From: Myxococcales bacterium
Lineage (GTDB): Bacteria; Myxococcota_A; UBA9160; SMWR01
Direction: 5' to 3'
Assembly: GCA_022561775.1 (NCBI GenBank)
Contig: JADFQO010000014.1
Coordinates: 1 to 63,720 of the forward strand
DNA length: 63,720 bases
A program made the translations under genes and the position numbers. Below the pieces are notes generated by a model that ran no database searches, was not told where the DNA came from, and saw only the letters and a program-made list of their open reading frames with translations. Position 1 is the stretch's first letter, and each line of letters opens with the position of its first letter. Positions 35,903 through 43,781 of the stretch are shown piece after piece.

Positions 35903-35993
35903 TCCGCTCGCCGGGCGCCCCGCGCCTCAAGGCCACAGCAGCAAGGGCCGATTATCCAGGCAGCGCGCGACGCGCCGGCTTTGGAGGGGCGGG

Positions 35994-36332
35994 ATGGACG
36001 GCGACAAGCCCAAGGCACGCGGTGTACTGGTCATCTGCGATGGCGGATTCGAGGGGATGGAATACGAGCTCACCTCGGACGAGGTCCTGATCGGCAGAAA
36101 TCCCAACACCACCATCACGCTTCTCGACGAAAACATCAGCCGCGAACACGCGATCGTTCTGCTCGATGAGGAAACCGGGACCTACACGATCGAGGATCTC
36201 CAGTCGTCGAACGGCACCAAGGTCAACGGCAAGCGGATTCGCTCGGCGAAGCTCGCCAATAGCGACGAGATCGAGATCGGCAACACTCGCTTTCGCTTTC
36301 TGATCAAGGCCAGCTCGAGCGCGTCCTCCTGA
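35994..36332 (+). CDS. FHA domain protein
   Basis: 112 residues from the ATG at 35994, preceded by GGAGGGGCGGG. Almost the whole protein is one forkhead-associated domain: VLIGRNPNTTITLLDENISR, EHA, IEDLQSSNGTKVNGKRI, DEIEIGNTRFRF. The GR, SREH and NGT motifs that contact phosphothreonine are all kept. It would be an adaptor for a Ser/Thr kinase not seen here. The stop codon lies in the first copy of a 71-bp tandem repeat. Confidence 0.88.
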   Translation: MDGDKPKARGVLVICDGGFEGMEYELTSDEVLIGRNPNTTITLLDENISREHAIVLLDEETGTYTIEDLQSSNGTKVNGKRIRSAKLANSDEIEIGNTRFRFLIKASSSASS

Positions 36333-36469
36333 GAAAACGCGCCGTCGGGCGCGATTGTTCAGGAGCCTTTGTCTCCGCCCGAAGGGCGGTGCAGCGCTCC
36401 TGAGAAAACGCGCCGTCGGGCGCGATTGTTCAGGAGCCTTTGTCTCCGCCCGAAGGGCGGTGCAGCGCT
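36330..36469. repeat. 71-bp tandem duplication with REP-like hairpins
   Basis: Two near-identical 71-bp units start at 36330 and 36401. Each contains CGCGCC-GTC-GGGCGCG and CCGCCC-GAA-GGGCGG hairpins. The first copy includes the FHA stop codon. It fills the gap before the 36493 gene and could act as a terminator or mRNA stabiliser. Confidence 0.85.
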
Positions 36470-36492
36470 AACCCGAGAGCTAGCCTCTAGCA

Positions 36493-37797
36493 ATGCCGAG
36501 CTACCAAAGCTGGGGGCGACTGCCGAAGGCGACTCCCGCTGCGGTTCGCCGCATCTACTGGCGCAGTGAGCTGGTCGATCTCGATCTCGGGACGCCGCCC
36601 GTCCTCCCGTTCGGCCTCGGCCGCAGTTACGGCGATAGCTGTCTGAACGACGGCGGGGTGTTGATCGACACCAGCCACCTCTCGCGATTGATCCACTTCG
36701 ATTCGGAGCGCGGGATCGTGCGTGCCGAGGCGGGGATCAGCCTCGAGCGGCTGCTCGCGGTGATCGTTCCGCGCGGTTGGTTCCTGCCGGTCAGCCCGGG
36801 CACCCAGTTCGTCACGCTCGCAGGCGCGGTCGCAAACGACATTCACGGCAAGAACCATCACCGCGCGGGGACCTTTGGCTGCCATGTCCGGCGCTTCGAG
36901 CTCTGGCGCTCGGACGGCACGCGGCGGGAGTGTTCGCCCGACGAGAACGCCGAGCTTTTCCGGGCGACGATCGCTGGAATGGGCCTCACGGGTCTGATCT
37001 CGTGGGTGGAGATCCAGCTCGTGCGCATCGCGAGCCCGTGTCTGCAGATGGAGCGAATCCGATTTCGGAGCTTCGAGGAGTACCTCGCGCTCGAGGAAGA
37101 ATCGAGCGCGGACTACGAATACACCGTCTCCTGGGTCGATTGCCTGCGATCCGGTCCGATGCGTGGCTTGTTTCAGCGGGCCAACTTCTCAGCGGGCGGC
37201 GGCGCGCGCGGAATCCGGCGGCCGCTTCGCGTTCCGTTCGACATGCCCTCTTTCGCGCTGAATTCAACCGTGGTGAAATGCTTCAATCAGGCGATCTTCC
37301 AGCTGCAGCGACGGGATCGCATCTCGCGCGTCACCCACTACGCGCCCTTCTTCTATCCGCTCGATCGGGTACTCGACTGGAATCGGATCTACGGAAAGCG
37401 AGGCTTCTACCAGTACCAATTCCTCGTGCCCAACGATGCGGAAGGCGGGTTCCAAGAAATCCTGCGCCGGATCAGCGCTTCGCGCCAGGGTTCCTTCCTT
37501 GCCATCCTCAAGCGACTCGGCAGGATCGCTTCGCCGGGGTTGATGTCGTTTCCACGGGAGGGATTGACGCTCGCGCTCGACTTCCCGAACCGCGGACAGA
37601 CCACGCTCGACCTGCTCGAAGAGCTCGACGACGTCGTCCGGGCAGCCGGCGGTTGCGTCTACCCCGCGAAGGACGCGCGTATGTCGGCGGCGAGTTTCCA
37701 AAGCTACTACCCGCAGTGGAAGGAGTTTTCGCACACACTCGATCCCCGGTTCTCCTCCTCCTTCTGGCGGCGCGTGACGGCGGGTGCGGGATCATGA
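36493..37797 (+). CDS. DprE1-like FAD-dependent sugar oxidase
   Basis: 434 residues. The FAD-binding PCMH fold shows VLPFGLGRSYGDSCLNDGGV and FVTLAGAVANDIHGKNHHRA, the latter almost identical in layout to decaprenylphosphoryl-ribose oxidase DprE1. AGTFGCHVRRFELWRSDG and FYQYQFLVPNDAEGG follow, then a C-terminal RGQTTLDLLEELDDVVRAAG. It overlaps the following SDR gene by four bases. The pair would epimerise a polyprenyl-phosphate-linked pentose at C2 through a keto intermediate. The exact glycan is unknown. Confidence 0.85.
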   Translation: MPSYQSWGRLPKATPAAVRRIYWRSELVDLDLGTPPVLPFGLGRSYGDSCLNDGGVLIDTSHLSRLIHFDSERGIVRAEAGISLERLLAVIVPRGWFLPVSPGTQFVTLAGAVANDIHGKNHHRAGTFGCHVRRFELWRSDGTRRECSPDENAELFRATIAGMGLTGLISWVEIQLVRIASPCLQMERIRFRSFEEYLALEEESSADYEYTVSWVDCLRSGPMRGLFQRANFSAGGGARGIRRPLRVPFDMPSFALNSTVVKCFNQAIFQLQRRDRISRVTHYAPFFYPLDRVLDWNRIYGKRGFYQYQFLVPNDAEGGFQEILRRISASRQGSFLAILKRLGRIASPGLMSFPREGLTLALDFPNRGQTTLDLLEELDDVVRAAGGCVYPAKDARMSAASFQSYYPQWKEFSHTLDPRFSSSFWRRVTAGAGS

Positions 37798-38531
37798 ACC
37801 GAATCCTGATTACCGGTGCCACTTCCGCGATCGCTCAGCAGGCGGCCAGGCATTTTGCGGCCGACCGCGCAGCGTTTCTGTTGGTCGGTCGCGATCCCGA
37901 CAAGCTCGCTGCCGTCGCCGACGACCTGCGCGCTCGCGGCGCAAAAGAAGTGGATACCGTGGTCGTCGACCTGCTCGACCTCGCACGCTGTTCGCGGCTG
38001 ATCGACGAAGCGGTCGAGCGGCTCGGAGGGCTCGACGCGCTGCTGGTTGCGCAGGGAACGCTTCCCGACCAGGCCGCGTGCGAAGTCGACCCCGAACTGA
38101 CCCTCCGCGAACTCTCGCTCAACGCGATGGGGCCGATCACGCTGCTCCTTCGGGCCGCCGCCCACTTCGAAACCCAGCGCAGCGGTTGCCTCGCCGTGAT
38201 CACCTCCGTCGCCGGGGTGCGTGGGCGCCGAACCAACTACGTCTACGGCGCCGCCAAGGCGGCCGTGTCGACTGTCCTCGAGGGTCTGCGCGGCCGAATG
38301 GGCGAAGCCGGAGTGAGCGTCGTCGATATCCGTCCGGGATTCGTCGAAACGCCGATGACCGCGCACCTGCCGAAGAAGCCACTCGTTGCGACTGCTGCGT
38401 CAGTGGGCGAGCGCGTCTACCGGGCGATGGCTTCCGGCGACGCCGTGGTCTACACCCCGTGGTTCTGGCGCTGGATCGCGCTTGCAATCCAGCTGATCCC
38501 CCGATCGATTTTTGCGAAACTCCCCATTTGA
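37794..38531 (+). CDS. DprE2-like short-chain dehydrogenase
   Basis: 245 residues. The Rossmann motif MNRILITGATSAIAQQAARH opens the protein; LVAQGT takes the NAG position; SVAGVRGRRTNYVYGAAKAA holds the Ser-Tyr-Lys triad; DIRPGFVETPMT follows. The C-terminus has an amphipathic/membrane segment (WRWIALAIQLIPRSIFAKLP). It is coupled by ATGA to the DprE1-like gene, as DprE2 is in actinobacteria, so it is the probable NAD(P)H-dependent reductase for the second half of the epimerisation. Confidence 0.85.
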   Translation: MNRILITGATSAIAQQAARHFAADRAAFLLVGRDPDKLAAVADDLRARGAKEVDTVVVDLLDLARCSRLIDEAVERLGGLDALLVAQGTLPDQAACEVDPELTLRELSLNAMGPITLLLRAAAHFETQRSGCLAVITSVAGVRGRRTNYVYGAAKAAVSTVLEGLRGRMGEAGVSVVDIRPGFVETPMTAHLPKKPLVATAASVGERVYRAMASGDAVVYTPWFWRWIALAIQLIPRSIFAKLPI

Positions 38532-38593
38532 TCAGTCCGCGATGAATTCATCCAACCTCGTACCGCGATTCTCAGCGTCATCCTGCCGAGCGC

Positions 38594-39268
38594 TCACGGC
38601 GTTTCGCGACCATCCGTGGGCCGGGGCGATCGCCGGCGCCGTTTGTAGTGGTGGCGAATGGTCTCGACGACTTCGTCCGGGTCATCCGTGACAGAGAAGA
38701 GTTTGAGGTCGCGCTTCGAGACCATCTTATCGTTGAGTAGTCGGTCCGTGAGCCAATCGACCAATCCCCCCCAGTAGGCGGTTCCAAAGAGAATCACCGG
38801 AAAGTCATGGATCTTGCGGGTCTGCTTGAGGGTCAGGGCCTCGAAGATTTCATCGAGCGTTCCAAAACCGCCCGGAAGCGCCACGAACCCGCAGGCGTAT
38901 TTCACGAACATCACCTTGCGGGCGAAAAAGTAGTTGAAGTGGATGATGGTGTCGGCGTATTGATTGGGCTCCTGCTCGAATGGCAACCTGATGTTCAACC
39001 CGATCGATCGGCCCTCTCCGCGATTTGCGCCGAGGTTTGCCGCCTCCATGATTCCGGGGCCACCGCCGGTGATGATCGAGAAGCCTGCCTCTGACAGCGT
39101 CTGAGAGACCCGGACGGCGTTCTGGTAGTAACTGTGATTGCGCCCCACCCTGGCGCTTCCGAAGACGGAAACCGCGGGCCACACGGACCGAAGGGTCTCG
39201 AAACCCTCCACGAACTCGCCCATGATCTTGAACACGCTCCAGGTGTCTTTGGACTGTCGATCGGGCAT
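38594..39268 (-). CDS. LOG family nucleotide phosphoribohydrolase
   Basis: 224 residues from the ATG at 39268, with AGGAG six bases upstream. Conserved: VSVFGSARVGRNHSYYQNAV, FSIITGGGPGIMEAANLGAN and ACGFVALPGGFGTLDEIFEA, the PGGxGTxxE motif of LOG enzymes. They cleave nucleoside 5'-monophosphates to base and ribose 5-phosphate; in bacteria the usual role is nucleotide salvage or repair. It follows the 39317 zinc-ribbon gene in one operon. Confidence 0.88.
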   Translation of the reverse strand: MPDRQSKDTWSVFKIMGEFVEGFETLRSVWPAVSVFGSARVGRNHSYYQNAVRVSQTLSEAGFSIITGGGPGIMEAANLGANRGEGRSIGLNIRLPFEQEPNQYADTIIHFNYFFARKVMFVKYACGFVALPGGFGTLDEIFEALTLKQTRKIHDFPVILFGTAYWGGLVDWLTDRLLNDKMVSKRDLKLFSVTDDPDEVVETIRHHYKRRRRSPRPTDGRETP

Positions 39269-39316
39269 AGCGCTCCTATCGGACTCCCGGCGCGAACGGC
39301 TGAGCGGGCCCGTCAC

Positions 39317-39607
39317 TCAGGGCTTCTTGAAAAGTTCGTCGAGGGCTGCACGCGCGCGCGCTGGTTCGGCGCCCGCGGAATCGCGGGGTCGGTCTCCGTA
39401 CGCGAAGTAATCGCAGCGATTGGCTCGCTCGCGATCGGACACCCATTCGGCGTTCGGTTCCCGGCACTGGTTGTAGGCATTGCGGTCGTAGTGGATACAG
39501 TTGAGGCAGACGTGGAGATCGGAATCGCACTTCTCGCAGGTCTCGCGAAACCCGATCCGCTCACCGGCCGCGAGTTCGACCGCCGCGTTGCACGAAAAAC
39601 AACCCAT
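39317..39607 (-). CDS. Cys-rich zinc-binding protein, unknown
   Basis: 96 residues from the ATG at 39607. Cysteines fall as CFSC near the start, then CEKC, CLNC, and single Cys in NQCREPNAEW and NRCDYFAYG. The arrangement suggests one or two zinc sites. The tail (ARARAALDELFKKP) is helical. Similar small proteins occur in deltaproteobacteria as far as I recall, without known role. The LOG gene starts 48 bp downstream. Confidence 0.65.
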   Translation of the reverse strand: MGCFSCNAAVELAAGERIGFRETCEKCDSDLHVCLNCIHYDRNAYNQCREPNAEWVSDRERANRCDYFAYGDRPRDSAGAEPARARAALDELFKKP

Positions 39608-39775
39608 GCCACCCGCAGACTGCGCCAGCCCCGAGCTTCCTGTCAAGCCATGGCGGCCCCCCGCTCCCCGCGGAACTCCCGCCCGCGAGCGGCTTCGGGT
39701 CCCGCAAACCGCCTCACTCAATCGGGTAATTCAGTTTCTACCCGGCGGCTCCGATACGGAATGCGGAGCGTAACG

Positions 39776-40093
39776 ATGCGCAAACCGATCCTCTCCAGCC
39801 GATCCGACGAGCCCGAGGTCGCCAAACAAATCGAGGACTTCGTCGTGGGCCTCGCCGAGTGCGTGGACGATCTTCAGGACGCCGAGTTCAAGAGCAACCT
39901 GGACCAGCTCGCGACCACCGCACAGGTCCTCGGCACCAGCGCGAGCGAACTTGGATTCGATCTGCTGGCCGCATCGGCGTCGGATCTAGAGCGCTGTTGT
40001 CTGTCCGACAGCGTGGACCAGGTTCGAGAGACCCTCATCGATCTCACCGAGATCGCGAAGCGGATCCGTATGGGCCACCGCGGGGCGATCTGA
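39776..40093 (+). CDS. Small helical protein, possibly Hpt-like
   Basis: 105 residues from the ATG at 39776, eight bases after GGAG. It is all-helical by pattern: VAKQIEDFVVGLAECVDDLQ, FKSNLDQLATTAQVLGTSAS, DSVDQVRETLIDLTEIAKRI. The layout resembles a four-helix Hpt bundle, but no phospho-accepting HxxKG is visible. It may be a regulatory or structural helical bundle. Confidence 0.6.
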   Translation: MRKPILSSRSDEPEVAKQIEDFVVGLAECVDDLQDAEFKSNLDQLATTAQVLGTSASELGFDLLAASASDLERCCLSDSVDQVRETLIDLTEIAKRIRMGHRGAI

Positions 40094-40126
40094 ACAGCAG
40101 CTCCAGCATCCCGCATCTGCAGTACC

Positions 40127-40324
40127 AGCGGGCGAATCCTCCGGATTCGCTTGCGGCGTCGCACAAGCTGCGCTTCGCGAGCTTGCGCTCCTAGCGGGCG
40201 AATCCTCCGGATTCGCTTGCGGCGTCGCACAAGCTGCGCTTCGCGAGCTTGCGCTCCTAGCGGGCGAATCCTCCGGATTCGCTTGCGGCGTCGCACAAGC
40301 TGCGCTTCGCGAGCTTGCGCTCCT
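40127..40324. repeat. Three tandem 66-bp repeats with hairpins
   Basis: Exact 66-bp units start at 40127, 40193 and 40259. Each holds GCGAATCC-TCC-GGATTCGC and CAAGCT-GCGC-TTC-GCG-AGCTTG. The array lies between convergent genes and its last bases touch the stop codon of the CAAX-protease gene. Confidence 0.92.
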
Positions 40325-41153
40325 AGACGAAAAACCAGAGGCTGATCGGATTCCCGTCCGCGTCGGACCAGCGACCGCTCTGCAAAATCACGAAGGCAAG
40401 GATTCCCAGATTGCTCCCCGCGTGGGTGATGACCAGGGACATCAGGTTCTTGCGATAGTAGAACCAGAGCATCGTGAGAATCACCCAGGCAATCGCGACC
40501 GGCCGTTCCCACGCGACGTGGGAGACCGTGAACCAAATGACGACCACTGCGAAGCTGCGCCAGCGGAAGAGACCGATCGCAACATCGCGAAAGTCGTCGC
40601 GCTTGTTCCAGACGTCGACATACCGAACCAACCAGCTTCGGATCAAGAGCTCCTCCATGAACGGAGTCACGATGCCATAGCCGATGGTGCGCACGAACAG
40701 CGCGAGTGGCAGCAGCGAGGCGCCCCAGAGAGCGGGATCGAAGCCGGGCTCGTCGGGGCGCATCGATTCGATCCACAGATACGGGGCCATCCAAAGCGCG
40801 GCCCCGGCGATTCCGACCCCGAAGTCGATCGCGAACCCCTTGAGCCCGAAGGGATAGCCGCGCAGCTCGGGATAATGTCCGCGGTGGTAGTAGAAGAGCA
40901 GGAATCCCAGTGGCACCGCAACCTGAAGCGGAAGCACGTAGGCGCGCAGTCCGTCGGGCAGCTTCTCGCCGATCGAAATCAGCAGCAGAAAAGCCACGTA
41001 GGGCAGAAAATACGCCCCCCATCCGTGGCCCTCGCGACGACCCGGAGGCGGACTCTTCGACGTCTGCTCGATCGCTCCCACCGCCGTCCTCTCGCTCTGA
41101 CCCGCCCGTCGGCGGCGGCTCCGCCGCTCCCCATCGTCGCCCGCACCGCTCAT
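40323..41153 (-). CDS. CPBP/CAAX intramembrane protease, exosortase-associated type
   Basis: About 276 residues from the ATG at 41153; a GTG at 41258 would add 35 basic residues. Seven to eight membrane segments. Catalytic motifs: PFMEELLIRSWLVRY (EExxxR), WFTVSHVAWE (FxxxH) and ITHAGSNLGI (HxxxN). The order and the short C-terminal helix after LGILAFVI resemble TIGR03008, the CAAX protease-related protein found with exosortase systems. No exosortase is in the window, but two PEP-CTERM substrates are. Its substrate is unknown. Confidence 0.78.
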   Translation of the reverse strand: MSGAGDDGERRSRRRRAGQSERTAVGAIEQTSKSPPPGRREGHGWGAYFLPYVAFLLLISIGEKLPDGLRAYVLPLQVAVPLGFLLFYYHRGHYPELRGYPFGLKGFAIDFGVGIAGAALWMAPYLWIESMRPDEPGFDPALWGASLLPLALFVRTIGYGIVTPFMEELLIRSWLVRYVDVWNKRDDFRDVAIGLFRWRSFAVVVIWFTVSHVAWERPVAIAWVILTMLWFYYRKNLMSLVITHAGSNLGILAFVILQSGRWSDADGNPISLWFFV

Positions 41154-41290
41154 CGGCGTCCGCGCGGTCGATCGCGAATGGTCCGAGAGCCTACCGAAAT
41201 TCAAGGCCTCGAGCGGGAGTCTCAGGCCCGACCACGAGGGGACGATAAGCAAGCTCACCCCCCTTGGGATCCGCTGCCGATCAGAGGCCC

Positions 41291-42652
41291 ATGCTCTTCT
41301 TCGAGTACTCGTTTCTATTCGTGTTTCTGCCGTTGGTGCTGGCGGTCTACTTCACGCTGCCCCACTCCGCCCGGAACAGCTGGCTGCTCGTATCGAGCTG
41401 CGTCTTCTACTCGTTTTCGAGTTGGATGTTTCTGCCGGTTCTCTTCTGTTCGATCGCAGTCGACTTCGTGGCGGGGGGGCGAATTGCCCGCACCTCCGAT
41501 CCGGCGGCGCGGAAGCGCTGGCTGCTCGTATCGCTGGTCACCAACCTCGGCGCGCTCGCTGGGTTCAAGTATCTCGGCCTGATCACCTCGGGGCTCGGCG
41601 ATCTCTTCGGACACGAACGCATCCCCTTGCTGGAAGCGGCGCTACCGGTGGGGATCTCTTTCTACACCTTTCAGTCCATGAGCTACACGCTCGACCTCTA
41701 CCGGCGCCGGATTCAGCCGGCGTGCAGCTTCCGCGACTTCGCGGCCTACGTCTCGATGTTTCCGCAACTGATCGCCGGTCCGATCGTGCGCTACGCGGAT
41801 CTCGAGTCCCAGCTCGCCCGGCGCGAGCACAGTGCGGATCAATTTGCGAGCGGCGTGTACCTGTTCGTCGTCGGGATGGCAAAGAAATTGTTGATCGCCG
41901 ATACGCTCGCCAAAATCAGCGCGCCGCTCTTCGCGCAGGCTGCCCCGGGGTTCTGCGATGCCTGGATCGCGATGTTGCTGTTTTCCGGGCAGATCTACTT
42001 CGACTTTTCCGCCTATTCCGACATGGCGATCGGCCTCGGGCGCCTGTTCGGGTTCGAGTTCCCCGAGAATTTTCGATCCCCCTATCGCGCAACCTCCTTT
42101 GCCGATTTCTGGCGCCGCTGGCACATCACCCTTTCGAGCTGGCTGCGCGACTACCTCTACATTCCGCTCGGCGGAAACCGCAGCGGCGCGCTTCGGACGC
42201 ACCTGAACCTGCTCGTCACCATGCTGCTCGGCGGCCTCTGGCACGGCGCGAGCTGGAATTTCCTGCTTTGGGGCGGCGTGCACGGGGCCCTCCTCTGCGG
42301 TGAGCGAATCTGCCGCGGCCGGCTGCCCGTTCCGCCGAAAGCCGTCCGCCAGGCGATGGTCTTCCTCGCGGTAACCGCCGTCTGGGTTCCGTTCAAGTTC
42401 GAAGCGTTCGCGGAGACCCTGCTCTGGTGGGGCGCCATGTTCGGGAGTTCCGGTGTCGGATCTGTCGGGCTCATCGAAACCGCAGCGGTCGCTCTGCTGT
42501 TGCTGCTGGTCTGGCTTCCGCGCCGGATCTACGACTGGGATCTGCGCTTCGATCTGCCCCAGGTCGCCTATGCGAGCGCGCTGTTCATCTCCGCAATCTT
42601 GATTGGATACGGTCGGGCGGAAATCTCGCCCTTCCTCTACTTCCGGTTCTAG
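41291..42652 (+). CDS. MBOAT-family O-acyltransferase (AlgI-like)
   Basis: 453 residues from the ATG at 41291. A polytopic membrane protein with the MBOAT core: LPVGISFYTFQSMSYTLDLY, FPQLIAGPIVRY, FDFSAYSDMAIGLGRLFGF, FADFWRRWHITLSSWLRDYL and LLGGLWHGASWNFLLWGGVH, whose His is the catalytic residue. It moves acyl (usually acetyl) groups across the membrane onto an exported polysaccharide. The SGNH partner starts one base after the stop. Confidence 0.92.
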   Translation: MLFFEYSFLFVFLPLVLAVYFTLPHSARNSWLLVSSCVFYSFSSWMFLPVLFCSIAVDFVAGGRIARTSDPAARKRWLLVSLVTNLGALAGFKYLGLITSGLGDLFGHERIPLLEAALPVGISFYTFQSMSYTLDLYRRRIQPACSFRDFAAYVSMFPQLIAGPIVRYADLESQLARREHSADQFASGVYLFVVGMAKKLLIADTLAKISAPLFAQAAPGFCDAWIAMLLFSGQIYFDFSAYSDMAIGLGRLFGFEFPENFRSPYRATSFADFWRRWHITLSSWLRDYLYIPLGGNRSGALRTHLNLLVTMLLGGLWHGASWNFLLWGGVHGALLCGERICRGRLPVPPKAVRQAMVFLAVTAVWVPFKFEAFAETLLWWGAMFGSSGVGSVGLIETAAVALLLLLVWLPRRIYDWDLRFDLPQVAYASALFISAILIGYGRAEISPFLYFRF

Positions 42653-42653
42653 A

Positions 42654-43781
42654 ATGATGGGTCGATCACGTCGCTTTCTCTTGCTGATGCTGGTGATTTG
42701 GACAGCGCTGTTCGTCGAGTCCTCGTTCTTCGAGCGCCCCCAATTCCGGGCCTGGGAGATCCTCAAGGACGAGGAGACCCAGCGATTTGCGAGCAATCGA
42801 CGGGTCGTGATGGAGGAGATTGGCGATCTCGGCCGATTGAGTTGGGATCGGAGCCTCCAGGTTCGGCGCGAGGTGGTGTTCACCACGGACCGCTGGGGGC
42901 TGCGAAACCCGGTCGAGATCGAGCACCCGCGGGTCGTCGTTCTCGGCGACAGCTACGTGGCGGGCTCGAGCGTCTCAGACCGCGAGACGCTCACGGTTGC
43001 GATGAGCCGGGAGCTTCGCGAACCGATCTACAATTTTGCCGTCCAATCGATTGACGTGCCGGGGCTCTTCCTGCGCGATTCGCGCTTCGCGCAGACCCCC
43101 CCGGAGATCGTGATCTGGGCTCCTGTCGCGCGACTGATTCGCCCGCGCCCCCTTTTCTTTCCGGATGTCGCCGATGATCCCGTCAGCCATGGCGAACGTG
43201 CTCTGCGCTGGATTCGGCGAGTCGGCGAAGGGCTCGAACGCTTCGAGGAGCGACTGAACCGGGACAACGGTCTCACGCACGGGGCGCGCTACTTCCACAA
43301 CGAACTTCAGCACCGTTGGTTTGGCAATCCCAATCTCATCGACACGCCGGAGGGGTTGGTTCTGGCGCTGGACCTCGGCGACCAGCAGCTCACCGTCTCG
43401 GCCGAAGAGCGCGAGGTCGAGACCGTGATCGCGATGGTGCGGACCTTCTCGGAGTTCCTCGCCGAGCACGGCATCCATTTGATCTATTGCCCGCTGCCCG
43501 AATCGGGAACGATCTATCCCGAACTGTTTCCGAGAGAAGCGCGCAAGGCGCTCGCGGTTCCGAGCTTTCTGGACCGGCTGATCGATGGAAGTCGGGAACA
43601 GCGCGTCCACGTGGTCGACCTACGGCCGATTTTCCGGGCCAACAAGTCGCCCTACCTCTACCAGCCAGACGATTCTCACTGGAATCCGCGTGCGATTGCG
43701 CTGTCCGCTGCTGCGCTGGCTAAAGCGGTTCAGGGTTTCGATACGAGTCGCATCTCGTCAGCCGCGTTCGGACCGCGGTAG
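42654..43781 (+). CDS. AlgJ/AlgX-like SGNH O-acetylation partner
   Basis: 375 residues from the ATG at 42654. An N-terminal signal anchor (FLLLMLVIWTALFVESSFFE) precedes an SGNH-type domain: VVVLGDSYVAGSSV carries the nucleophile region, IYNFAVQSIDVPG the next block, and YQPDDSHWNPRAIALSAAAL the Asp-x-x-His pair. This is the periplasmic partner that MBOAT proteins use to finish O-acetylation. The 3' end overlaps the convergent PEP-CTERM gene by 52 bp. Confidence 0.85.
   Translation: MMGRSRRFLLLMLVIWTALFVESSFFERPQFRAWEILKDEETQRFASNRRVVMEEIGDLGRLSWDRSLQVRREVVFTTDRWGLRNPVEIEHPRVVVLGDSYVAGSSVSDRETLTVAMSRELREPIYNFAVQSIDVPGLFLRDSRFAQTPPEIVIWAPVARLIRPRPLFFPDVADDPVSHGERALRWIRRVGEGLERFEERLNRDNGLTHGARYFHNELQHRWFGNPNLIDTPEGLVLALDLGDQQLTVSAEEREVETVIAMVRTFSEFLAEHGIHLIYCPLPESGTIYPELFPREARKALAVPSFLDRLIDGSREQRVHVVDLRPIFRANKSPYLYQPDDSHWNPRAIALSAAALAKAVQGFDTSRISSAAFGPR

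Noticed and set aside
36777-37793. Upstream extension of the SDR frame through the DprE1-like gene
   Set aside because: The extension is a shadow of the FAD oxidase gene; the SDR begins at 37794 with a Rossmann motif and an ATGA overlap.
40127-40324. Three regular 66-bp repeats considered as a CRISPR array
   Set aside because: The whole unit is repeated with no unique spacers, and no cas genes are nearby.
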